The translations under genes were made by a program, and so were the position numbers. Of a stretch of DNA of 64,000 nucleotides, positions 37,569-48,115 are shown piece after piece. Location: the NCBI RefSeq assembly GCF_947623445.1, contig NC_135244.1, positions 186,001 through 250,000 of the forward strand, written 5' to 3'. Within the stretch, counting starts at the first letter, position 1; each line of letters begins with the position of its first letter. A model generated the notes under the pieces. It did no database searches, was not told the DNA's origin, and saw only the letters and a list, made by a program, of their open reading frames with translations. The DNA comes from Clavelina lepadiformis (Eukaryota; Chordata; Ascidiacea; Aplousobranchia; Clavelinidae).

Positions 37569-37957
37569 CGCCAAACTCACTGTCAGCCTAAAGTCAAAGG
37601 TCATAGACACAAATAAATCGCAAAATGCGCGGGTGAGCTGCACCATGTGGTTGTGCAACTATAAGGTGTGGGTGGACGCGAAACAATTATTTAGTTATCA
37701 TTCACATAATTACATGTCATCAAGAAAGAAACGCGCAATTACGCATGGACGATAACAATTTAAAAGCTGAAAAACGTCAATTAATATTCAAATATCGCAT
37801 TATCATGTTAGCTTATGATAAACAAACAACATGTGAAGCTTCTTGGGTAATTGTTAAAGGGAGGGGCTTTGTTCGTGTTCTAGAATAAGAAAATGTCGAT
37901 CATGTTCATGTCAGTAATTCATGAATTACTTCCACCAATTCTGGTTTATTCGATAAT

Positions 37958-40422
37958 TTATGGCGACGACAAGCCTGTGACTTCCAAGCTTTTTCTCATC
38001 AGTGGCTCCCAAGAGCTCTCATTTGTGGCGTGTGGTAGCAGTTCGTCGTGGCGAAAGCCAGTAAAAAGACCACCATTGTGTTTCACCACAGAGTCATCGA
38101 GAACTAGTTTAAGCAGGGGCTGGTAGCCGTAGTAGACGTCCCTGTTAGAACGGGTTTGAATTTAGTGAAATTAAATCAACAAAAATTTAATCAAAACACA
38201 GCCCATAGGTGTATTATTAATTCTTGTTCATTCGATAAAGATTTTCTTTGATTATAAAAGTTTATGAGGTTTATGATGTAATACTGCATTTATCAATAAA
38301 CTAATCAAACACAATTAATGCGGGACATTCGTGTGAAGAAACCTTGTTGCAACCATTCAGGAATAAACTTACTGCCCAAATAAGAACATTGGAGCGTCGA
38401 ATATGAGCTCTTGCAAGTCATGGTTGTCGTCATATCCTTCTGTGTAGACGAATCCTGCGATTATAACAGGATGCTTAAAGTGTCAGAAGGAGCAAGGGAG
38501 TGTTTAATCAGACAGTGAAGAAAATCTTTGAACGATTGAAGCTCGATGATGGTTCGTAGTCGCTCAAAAGGGCAATTTCTCAGGTAATTAGATCGGCTTT
38601 TTGGCGAAAATGCATTTCTATGGAAAGTCCATCTAGAAGTTGAAGCCGTCAAACAGGGTAAAAGTAAGATTTATATGATTTTGTTTGACTCTTACGTAGG
38701 GTTTTAAAAACCTGTTTAGACCAATCAGAAGTCAGCATGGTTGGTGTTGTTTTCTAGCCTGGGTATTACCCTAGCAGTTCGCATGATTGAATATCCTAGA
38801 TTCGTTGCAGATTTAGGTTAAAAATAGCCATGAAAGTAGCTAAAATTGTTTTTTTAGACCAAAAATTCTTGTGTTTTTGCGCCTCTGTAAAAAAAGTATG
38901 AATCATGTTTTTTTGATGGCATTTTATGAAATGATAATTCAAAGCATACTAAATTGACATGCAAAATTTTTCGTATAATCAGTCTTTTAGTAAATTCACT
39001 GTATAATAAAACAAAAGCGATTTTATGGCATTTTTTGTTGTCTGACGGCTCCTTAAAGACGCTCGTCTGGAAATCGTTAGATCCAAGTTCGAATACCTAG
39101 CAGCAGAGCTTTGTAAAACTTCTAAACAAGAACAAAACTAGCCTTTGTCGACGTCACATGCGCATTACACCGAAACCATTTTGACTTTGTTTAAAGACGC
39201 TTTGGATGCGACATCGTCATAAACAAAGTGCTTCCCGCGTAAACTTTCCGGTAAGGGGAGTGAACACTCAAGCCGTGATTGCCAAAGTTTGTTCATTTGC
39301 AATGAAACTAACTGACACTATGTCATCAGTTTAAAAATATATATTCCAATTTATGAACTTATCTGATCTCACACAACTATCACCTGGATTAAAAATATAA
39401 ACGGTGACGTCATAATCCTTCAGTTTACGGCTAAGGTTGTGTATGAATTGGATGTTGGCAAGGTCAGATTGGCCGAACATGAAGCAACTGTCGAAGTAAC
39501 CTTCGGCATCCCTGGTCATGTCAGATTCCTTCACTTCTACATATCTAATTAAGAATACACGACTTCACATTCTACTATCAGCTATTACACAACATTCGTT
39601 GAGAACACGCTCAAGTTGCTTGTTATGTATAAGTGTCATATCAATATATAAGCATATATGTTGGCGAGCTCTGACTTGTATAAATCTGACGTGAGGTTGA
39701 TGATCCGGACCGGTCTCTCAGCGCTTTGCTTCTTCATCTTCCCCAGGAGCAGGTTGGTGAGGAGAAAACGACCAAAGTAGTTGGTGACAAAAATACGATT
39801 CAATCCATTTTGGGCCATACCCCTCAGCAATACACCTGCGTACGTACAAGGACATGCCGTGGTTCTCATCTGTTCATTTGAAATAAAAGTTTGTTGAAAA
39901 CCAGAAGATATTGTTGAATCATAATCACCTGCATTGTTGACGAGATAATCGAGATGTTTTTCGCTTTCATCAAATTCTTTTGCAAATTTTCTCACAGAAT
40001 CAAAATCTTCGAGATCAACTTGCATTGCTCGAACCTAAACACAAGTTAAAATTTATTCTCAACTTCATCGTGATAATAACAGACATCACATACCTCATGG
40101 TTGCCGCTTTCTTTAATAATTTCATCTTTAACTTTGTTTGATTTCTTCAAATTCCTCGATGCGATAACAACACGAGCTCCTCTCTTGGCAAGATCCATCG
40201 CCGTCGCTTTCCCAATCCCAGAGTTTCCACCTGAATATTTCAATATTGACCATGACAGCTAGTTGAGTTATCGAGCAGTGTCAAGTACTAACCAGTGATA
40301 AGAACGGTCCTTCCATTTAACTTCTTGTCACTTTCATAAATTGGTCCTCGCTTCACATAATTCAACCAGTAATATCCAACGACCACTGCAATGACAGCAC
40401 TAACCAGTAATTTGAACGACAT
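37958..40422 (-). CDS. Retinol-dehydrogenase-like SDR, gene A; catalytic Tyr and Lys replaced
   Basis: Seven exons: 40422-40293, 40230-40094, 40034-39929, 39835-39676, 39544-39384, 38454-38373, 38141-37958. Total 960 nt, 319 residues, the usual length for RDH11-14 type enzymes. An N-terminal signal anchor ([16 protein letters not shown]) is followed by the Rossmann NAD(P) site TGGNSGIG, the LVNNAG motif, [11 protein letters not shown] with the structural Asn, and NLTSD with the Ser. At the YxxxK site it reads FGQSD: Phe201 for Tyr and Asp205 for Lys. Splice sites and frame are intact, so this looks like an expressed protein that cannot do normal SDR chemistry. An AATAAA begins 8 nt after the stop. 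Its 5' block and 3' flank match gene B, so A and B are tandem duplicates. Confidence 0.9.
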
Positions 40423-40505
40423 TTTCTACATCAATTACCTTGATAAAGTAAATATAACAAACATTGAATTGCGTGTAAACCGTACTTAGTTCTTGGTACA
40501 GACAA

Positions 40506-40672
40506 AACATGTTTTGCGATTTCGTGTTTAAGAATTGAACAAAGTTGATCTCAGCGATTGCGTTGTTAACTCGCACAATCATTCACTATAGTTACGACAC
40601 AAACGTTACTTAACGCATAATGCGGTGACAATTAACAACGTTGTCGGCGGAAATAAACAATAAACATTTAAA
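40506..40672 (-). promoter_or_regulatory. Conserved SDR upstream block, copy at gene A
   Basis: A stretch of about 150 bp upstream of gene A is nearly the same upstream of genes B and C, including gcgcaatc-like, ttgtgcgagtt, tttgtgtcgtaac and ccgacaacgttgtta segments. It probably carries the shared promoter and/or first noncoding exon. Confidence 0.55.
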
Positions 40673-40739
40673 TGGGTAAATAATGCAACAAACAATCTAA
40701 ACCAAATAAGTAAAACATATGTTCAAAAAAGAGAATATG

Positions 40740-40960
40740 TAGTAGTTTCGTGCATTAGTATTTCATAAAATATCTTCCACTGTTAAATACGTCATCATAT
40801 GATGACGCAATAAGTCGTCTCCCTTTACTCGCTCTGGTAAAATAATAAATTGCAATTTAACTTATCTCGGCAAATTTTGAATAAAACTCCAAAAATATAT
40901 TTCCAGGCTGATGGAAGGCTATCTCCAAACCTAATCTCAAACATGTACAAGTCAGGTTAA
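40740..40960 (-). pseudogene. SDR exon 6-7 fragment
   Basis: Segments resemble the exon 6-7 region of pseudogene E and gene C (tttccaggctgatggaag; catacctg-like; aaatatcttccact), with no open frame. It is a decayed remnant of another cluster copy. Confidence 0.45.
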
Positions 40961-41057
40961 ACTTGTAGGCAGTGGAGGATATTTCCAAGCTCAGGCTGAA
41001 CCTAGATACAACGATCTTGTACGTGGTGGCACTTGCGGCAACACAAACAGCGAGATA

Positions 41058-41339
41058 ATGCGACCTATTAAGTCGAGGTTTTGCAAAAAAATGACCTACT
41101 CGGCACGTCGTAGAAACGAGGCCGTGCAAAGGTCGCACGTGTTGAATCCACAAAGTGATGACACAATTAAGATGTTAATCATTAAAATTGTGATGAGCGT
41201 TGGATTGACATTAACTTTAATGCAGTTAATTATAGAGCTTCCCGGCTCGGTGACGTCGTGGATTCAAGGTGTAGACATGTCACCCGGGTTTATTATTGCT
41301 GGTTGCGCTGCCGCTTTAGTCTATTTGAGCAAGACATGA
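41058..41339 (+). CDS. Uncharacterised 93-aa ORF with two hydrophobic segments
   Basis: It begins MRPIKSRFCKKMTYSARRR and has two hydrophobic stretches (MLIIKIVMSVGLTLTLMQL and FIIAGCAAALVYL). An aataaa lies about 80 bp after the stop. About 250 bp including the N-terminal half is duplicated at about 47880-48115, where the frame breaks after roughly 39 codons. I do not recognise a family; it may be chance ORF in a repeat. Confidence 0.25.
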   Translation: MRPIKSRFCKKMTYSARRRNEAVQRSHVLNPQSDDTIKMLIIKIVMSVGLTLTLMQLIIELPGSVTSWIQGVDMSPGFIIAGCAAALVYLSKT

Positions 41340-42647
41340 ACGACCCTTGCTCTTGTTGACCACTGCTGGCCAACACTTCCAAGTTCTGGTCCAAACATTT
41401 TTAAGAAAAATAAAAAACAAAACGAGGAATTTATTAAACTTTCATATCTGGGCGACAACTGGGAAGGAAATCTGCGGCTTCATCAAACCCCGACTATGAA
41501 TTCCAAAATAAAATTTACGCATAAAACAACTTATGTCGGTGATTTTCTTGAGCAGAAATATTTTGAAGATCCTCTCCATAAGACATGTTTGTCGTACCGG
41601 CTCAATAGGTCATATGGTGCGTATAATACATAGCACAAACTCACAGAAGTTCCCTCACGTCAGTGGAAAGAACCCGGAAAAAGCTCCAATGACAAGCGTG
41701 AAGCAGCCAGACATCCCCACGAACATTTTATTACCACAATGAAGTTTGCTAAACAGGACATTTTATGAAGGGCTTGTCAAGATCGGAAACTGAAAATAAA
41801 AGAAAGTCTCGACACAGCAACCAATCGCTTCTTCTATTTCTTTATAACATTCGACAGCGTCGTTTAATTGGTCCTTATTCACTTCATGCCACTAACTACA
41901 ACCGGGTTTTTTCTCATACTCTAGCAGTTACAAAAATCGCTGCATAATCAGTTCTCTAACACATTGATAAAATGGTTGACCGAAACGTTTGATTAATAAA
42001 AAGTTTTAAACTGCCTATGCTCTTGTGTTTGTTCTACGTATGAATCATAGCTCCCAACAGCATTGGATATTGTTGTTCAATTCTGCTTCTGTTGCCTTTT
42101 CTCGTCTCAGCAAGCTTCTAATCCTAGAATACTCGAATCGGGGGCTCGTTACCTGAGAGGAGATGGGAGGGCTGTAACAAAACTCACAACTACCCCATGC
42201 GACCTTACAACGCCTATATAGACTGTGATTGGACGTGGCTGTCAACCCAGCTTTTGATTATTTGTTATTGTCCACGCTACGATTAAGCACCGGCATGAAG
42301 CTATGGCGCCCAATGCTCTGGTTACTAATTCATTGTCGGCAAACAACTTTATCAGCGAATGACTAAAGTAAAAGTAACTATAGGCAGTTGATAAGCAACT
42401 TCATATGGGAGTAAGCAACCGATTAATACACTGCAGATAAGATAAACTGCCAAGGAACCGGTATCCAATGTCTCGCCGACCGATTAAACTTGCGATTTTA
42501 GTTAAAAATTTATCGTTTAAATTGACAAAAATTGTTTTAATTGATGTAGTCCATGGTAAAAAAGTTGCATCTTAATCGTCGAAACCTTAAAAATCGATCA
42601 ACCGAAAAAGATCATTTATTTAAAATTATCAATCAATCAATCACATA

Positions 42648-42830
42648 ATGACACGTCATCACGAAGAAACGCGCAACAGTATAGATCAAAATTTAAACAA
42701 GTTAAAAGCTGAAAAACGTCAATTAATATTCAAATATCGCATTATTATGTTAGCTTATGATAAACAAACAACATTTGAAGCTTCTTGGGTAATTGTTAAA
42801 GGGAGGGGCTTTGTTCGTGTTCTAGAATAA
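42648..42830 (+). other. 60-codon ORF antisense to the 3' flank of SDR gene B, duplicated at gene A
   Basis: An ORF ending GRGFVRVLE lies opposite the region just past the SDR stop. A 47-codon version ends identically at 37745-37888 beyond gene A. Both are open, but the pair shares one recent duplication, so conservation proves little. There is no promoter evidence. Probably flank sequence. Confidence 0.2.
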
Positions 42831-42899
42831 CAAAATGTCGATCATGTTCATGTCAGTAATTCATGAATTACTTCCACCAATCCTGGTTTATTCGATAAT

Positions 42900-45579
42900 T
42901 TAAATGGACGACAAGCCTGTGACTTCCAAGCTTTTTTTCATCAGTGGCTCCCAGGCGCTGTCATTTGTGGCGTGTGGCAGCAATTCTTCGTGGTCGAAGC
43001 CAGTAAAAAATTCACTACTGTATTTCACTACAGAGTCGTCGAGAAGAAGTTTGAGCAGGGGCTGGTAGCCGTAGTGAAGTTCTCTGAGTGAACATTTTTG
43101 AAATTAGCGAAAATAAATCGATAAAAGTTTGCAAAAACATCATTTCATAGGATTTGTCAAATTGCGCTATTTTTATTTATAAGGCTCGTTAATTTTTGAA
43201 TACACTTAATTTTGTAATGAATTAATATTTTCAACTCATATGTAGCTGTTTGCTTGGAAAGGGTCATGACTACACTCATTCTATTTTTTACAGTTTCTCC
43301 ATTGCAATTGTTTTCGATTAAACTAGAAACCAAAAAGTTAACATGGGAGGTGGCCTTATTACTTCTTGGACCTTATTTGCTGCAAGCACCTTACTAATTT
43401 GGTAAACATCTTATCTTGGTAACAAACTCCTATAAGGTCTATGATGTAATAATTATATCAAATTAAACAATAATAAGACGTGACACAGTATATGGGTATT
43501 AGGCTATTTCCCGGGTAACCAAAAATAGACTCACTGTCCGAATAAAATCATTGGAACGTAGAAGAGAAGCCGCGCCTCATAAAACAGATTGGTGTCATAT
43601 CCTTCTGTGTAGACCCATCCTGCAAATATTAACAAACAGCTTAGAGTGCTGAAAGCCAGAGGTGGCTGTACCGCGGTACTATAGCACTGAATTACTGTAC
43701 CGCGGTACTATAGCACCGAATTATTGTACCGCGGTACTATAGCGCCGAATTATTGTACCGCGGTACTATAGCGTCGAATTATTGTACCGCGGTACTATAG
43801 CACCGAATTGCTGTACCGCGGTACTATAGCACCGAATTACTGTACCGCGGTACTATAGCGCCGAATTATTGTACCGCGGTACTATAGCACCGAATTACTG
43901 TACCGCGGTACTATAGCACCGAATTACTGTACCGCGGTACTATAGCGCCGAATTATTGTACCGCGGTACTATAGCACTGAATTACTGTACCGCGGTACTA
44001 TAGCACCGAATTGCTGTACCGCGGTACTATAGCACCGAATTACTGTACCCCGGTACTTTTTACTGCCGATGCCGCGGGACCGTCGTGTAATTTGAAACGA
44101 ATTAGCGCAGCAATGTTTATTCTCAGATTGAGGAAAGTTTTGCCACGATTTAAACTCCGTGATAATTGGTCGTCGATCAAGACCTGGTTACCAGGGTTGC
44201 GTGCGTTTAAAAATCTATATCTCTTTACAGAGTTCCTCTGAGTGAAAGTGAGACTTTAATGACTGCTTTTCAATCGTAGAAGACGCAAATTGATCTTGAG
44301 CCTGCGACGGCATATTGTGTCGCAGGCAGCTGTGAAGTCTGCTAATATTTTCCTATGATCATAATTAGCCTGGACTGTATTCGCTGCACTTGATCGTCGG
44401 TCATTTTGTAAGCTCGTCAAGTCAAGGTCATCACAGAGTGGGAAACAGGTCTTTGAATTAATGAACTTATTTGACCTCACACAATACCTACCTGGATTGA
44501 AATTATAAGTCGTGATGCCGTTGTTCTGGCGACTGAGGTTACGCATGAACTGAATGTTGGCAAGATCAGTTTGGGCGGTGACTGTGAACATGTCCATGAA
44601 CCCTTTTGGATCCTTGGTCATACCAGACTCGGTGACTTCTGCGTATCTAATTATTAATAAAGCATTTTATTAATGAATTAAAATTACGGGAAGTAACATT
44701 ATATGTTGGTTTCTGAGTCACAGCAACTATTTTTGTATTTGTTGGCGAACACTGACTTGTACGCGAATGTCACGAGGTTGATGATCCGGACCGGTCTCTC
44801 AGCGCTTTGCTTCTTCATCTTATCCAGGAGCAGGTTGGTGAGGAGGAAACGAGAGAAGTAGCTGATGACGAAGTATCGGTTTATTCCATATTTGGTCATG
44901 CCTTCCAGCGTCAAACCTGCAAAGTAGTTCAATCGAAAAATAGACAAGTTATTGTCACACCTTCAACTTTCAGTGTCACTTTTCTAGCAGGATTAACCCT
45001 GCATGGATCAATGCACGGTACTGTAGGTGGTTCGAAACTGAAATGAAAATTTCTTGAAAATCAAAGAATTATTGAATCATAATCACCTGCATTGTTGACG
45101 AGATAATCGAGGTATTTTTCGCTTTCATCAAATTCTTTTGCAAATTTTCTCACAGAATCAAAATCTTCGAGATCAACTTGCATTGCTCGAACCTAAACCG
45201 AATTTAAATTTATTCTCAACTTCATCGTGATAATAACAGACATCACATACCTCATGGTTGCCGCTTTCTTTAATAATTTCATCTTTAACTTTGCTTGATT
45301 TCTCCAAATTCCTCGATGCGATAACAACACGAGCTCCTCTCTTGGCAAGATCCATCGCCAACACTTTCCCAAGCCCAGAGTTTCCACCTGAATATTTCAA
45401 AATTGACCATGACAGCTAGTTGAGTTATCGAGCAGTGTCAAGTACTAACCAGTGATAAGAACGGTCCTTCCATCCAACTTCTTGTCACTTTCATAAATTG
45501 GTCCTCGCTTCACATAATTCAACCAGTAATATCCAACGACCAATGCAATGACAGCACTAACCAGTAATTTGAACGACAT
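42900..45579 (-). CDS. Retinol-dehydrogenase-like SDR, gene B; all four catalytic positions changed
   Basis: Exons: 45579-45450, 45387-45251, 45192-45087, 44916-44757, 44646-44492, 43619-43535, 43083-42900; 957 nt, 318 residues. The signal anchor and TGGNSGLG cofactor site are kept. The catalytic set is gone: Asn to Ser (VISYFSRF), Ser to Thr (NLVTFAYK), Tyr to Thr201 and Lys to Asp205 (TAQTD). Exon 5 is 6 nt shorter and exon 6 is 3 nt longer than in A, both frame-preserving. Intron 5 carries the 29-bp palindromic satellite. Intact frame with no active site suggests a binding or regulatory role, or relaxed selection; sequence alone cannot choose. Confidence 0.88.
43666..44058. repeat. 29-bp palindromic satellite, 14 units, in SDR-B intron 5
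   Basis: The unit is 29 bp with the 12-bp palindrome GTACCGCGGTAC at 43668 and every 29 bp to 44016 (13 perfect copies). A fourteenth at 44045 reads gtaccccggtac. Linkers (tatagcaccgaattac) vary at a few sites only. The array is preceded by cagaggtgg (43657), the same end as the 294-bp hAT-like element in SDR-D. No matching right end was found, so the array may have grown out of such an element. Confidence 0.92.
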
Positions 45580-45680
45580 TTTTTACATCAATTACCTTGA
45601 TAAACTAAAAGGAGAAGATAATGCATTCGGCATAACGTAAAATTATTTTAGGTAACAAATTAAAAACATTTTGTAGAATT

Positions 45681-45830
45681 TTGTGTCTTTAAGAATTGAA
45701 AAAAGTTGATCTCGGCGATTGTGTTGTTAACTCGCACAATCATTCACTATAGTTACGACACAAACGTTACTTAACGCATAATGCGGTGACAAGTAATAAC
45801 GTTGTCGGCGGATACAAAACAATAAACAGG
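45681..45830 (-). promoter_or_regulatory. Conserved SDR upstream block, copy at gene B
   Basis: Nearly the same sequence and distance to the ATG as the block at gene A, with cattcactatagttacgac and acgcataatgcggtgac shared. Confidence 0.55.
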
Positions 45831-46061
45831 CAGTGAACAAGCGCAATAACGACAATCGTCCAGGCAAGGATGATCGTCATGCAAAGGAAAGCAAGAATAG
45901 TTTGGTGTTTTACAAACATTGCTCGATAGTGGAGGAGGTGAAGTGGAGCTCACTGTAAAGGAGAAACATAAACAGAGTTTGATAAATTTTAGTGCAACAA
46001 CTTGGACAGCTACTTGTATTCAAATACGAATCATAATCACAATGATAAGGCCAGCAATGAT

Positions 46062-47675
46062 TTATTGTATGGATTGTACAGTCAACTTTGAACTGAGCTT
46101 TCAAAGTTCTCCCCTGGCAGTTTTGTTGATGGCGTTGGATTGTAGTTCTGTGTGTTGGCATTCCATGAAATATCCTCCACTATACTTCATCACATCATCG
46201 TCCAACACGCATTACAGAGTTGTTTGTGCCCCATAAAATACATTCCTGATGATAGAAAGGAGCTTTAAATTTACCGTCAATGCACGACCTGATAACAATC
46301 TGACTTGCATTGCAACTCACCTCAGAAAAGGTTGAAACATAATTTTCAAAACATTTTTCCAGGCTAATGGAAGATTTTTTCCAATTTCTGTCTCAATCAT
46401 ACCTGGTACAAGTCAAATTTTTAATCGATTTTGTGAGAAGAAATTTTTTTAGAATTTATCTGACAAACCATAAATTAATTTTCATGCACCCACCTGGATG
46501 CACAGCGTACGCTGTTATTTTGTAATCCTTCAAATTCTCGTGAAGTTGCTGAGTGAAAAATATGTTGGCCAGTTTGCTCTCACCGTACACAGCAAACATG
46601 TCGAAACTTGAAGTGACATTCTCATAAATTCTGTTCATTGTTGGCTGGCCCATTCTGATCAAACATTGCCAGAATAGTTAGTATCGGTTCAAAGAAGCAA
46701 CAACTTTGATGTTCAACTTACTTGTAGGCCTCTGAAGAGAGGTTAATGATCCTGACTGGACGGGATTTTGATTGAATTTTCATTTTGTTACTTAAAAGAT
46801 CAGTGAGGAGAAATGGGCCGAAATGATTGATTGCAAAAATTTTATTCACTTCAGACTTGGCAAATCCAGCAAGACTTATCACTCCTGTGATTTACTGCAG
46901 TTACAAATAACAGAAAATAAAAATAAAGTCTTCAGACAAACCTGCATTGTTGACGAGGTGGTCGAGAGGTTTTTCGCTTTCATTAAATATTTTTGCAAAT
47001 TTTCTCACAGAATCAAAATCCTTCAGATCCACTTACATGGCTCGAACCTAAATAGGCAGTGAAATTTATTCTCGTACGAGACAGTCGACATTGAATAAGC
47101 AACCTACAAAGAACAGACATGATTTGGTCGGACCAAAGCAACTGAGGGGAGATTAGGTTAAACTGAAACGAATGTAATTGTAAACGTTTCTAGATTTATT
47201 TACATAATTCTACATTCTTCTACTCCAGAGGTGACGAACATGCGGCAAATCGCTTTGACAATCGCTCTTGCGTGACGAAGCATTCCGGCGGGACCAGCAG
47301 TCATGAACTTTCTTTGACCTGTTTCTAATCTTTGCACAATGCGATATCAAAAGCTGATTGCACGATTGAGTTCCAGTAGTATGTCTTCGATAGATTGCCG
47401 ACGATTAGAAACTCAACCGACGGGTTTTTTGCGGCCGCGGGAGCAGCTAAAAACCTGACCTGACTGAAAAACACGACGCAGGATGTGAGCAGTTAAGCCT
47501 TGCAAAGCCATATGGGCCTATTGTTTACGTTATAAAAAATATTGATCGCGATTAAAGTTGAGTCTTTCCCTGAGTTATTTAACTTTAATATGAAAGATAT
47601 TGTTGAGTTGTCGAGCATTGATAAGTACCAACCAGGGATAACAACCATCATACCATTCAACATCATTTTCCACAT
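46062..47675 (-). pseudogene. SDR pseudogene E (closest to gene C)
   Basis: Exon-like blocks match gene C: exon 3 47047-46942, exon 4 46884-46722, exon 5 46654-46494, exon 6 46402-46321, exon 7 46245-46062. Exon 3 has TAA where the others read CAA (after VRAM). Exon 7 has TAA in place of the TAT of LYCVL. Exon 2 is not found, and exon 1 survives only as a degenerate piece near 47630-47675 (LNGMMVVIPG versus [10 protein letters not shown]). The YGESK catalytic motif is still readable in exon 5. Non-functional. Confidence 0.85.
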
Positions 47676-47689
47676 TAGTGGGATTGTAG

Positions 47690-47870
47690 TTTTCTGTGTC
47701 TTGGAATCCTGTAAAATATCCTCCTCTCTATTTCACCTGATCTAAGAACCTGACCTGCAGTGCAACTCACCAGGAAAAAGCTTGATGAACATTTATCTCC
47801 AGCTTTGGCCTCAATTAAACCATTCAAGTAAAAAAGCTGTAGGCACTCCAATGCAGAGGAGGATATTTCC
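47690..47870 (-). pseudogene. Decayed SDR exon 6-7 fragment
   Basis: Order and text (ggaatcctgtaaaatatcctcc; tgcagtgcaactcacc; ctccagctttggcctcaatt) parallel the exon 7-6 region of pseudogene E, with no frame left. Confidence 0.45.
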
Positions 47871-48115
47871 AAGCTCAGGCTGAACCTAGATACTTGCCAC
47901 AACGATCTTGTACGTGGCACTTGCAGCAACACAACCAGCGAGATAATGCGACCTATTAAGTCGAGGTTTTGCAAAAAAATGACCTACTCAGCACGTCGTG
48001 GAAAAGAAGCCGTGCAAAGGTCGCACGTGCTTAATCCACAAACAAAGTGATCACACAATTTAAGATGTTAATCATTAAAATTATGATGAGCGTTGGAAAG
48101 ACAACTTGGTTGTTA
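47871..48115. repeat. Direct repeat of 40970-41205
   Basis: About 235 bp is nearly identical to the region around the 93-aa ORF (aggatatttccaagctcagg; gcgagataatgcgacctatt; gtcgcacgtg), same orientation. It travelled with neighbouring SDR fragments, so it marks segmental duplication. Confidence 0.8.

Larger units (their letters stand above)
33959..37900. other. Intergenic region between P450 5' end and SDR cluster
   Basis: It holds the MITE at 36245-36669, a poly-C run near 37150-37165 and a 15-bp triple repeat at 37526-37568 (gatgtgcgctggtgt). I found no supported gene. ORFs near 34357-34900 resemble no family I know. Confidence 0.5.

Noticed and set aside
43666..44058. CRISPR-like regular spacing of repeats
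   Set aside because: Units are 29 bp end to end with no unique spacers; the linkers are part of the repeat. It is a satellite in an animal intron.
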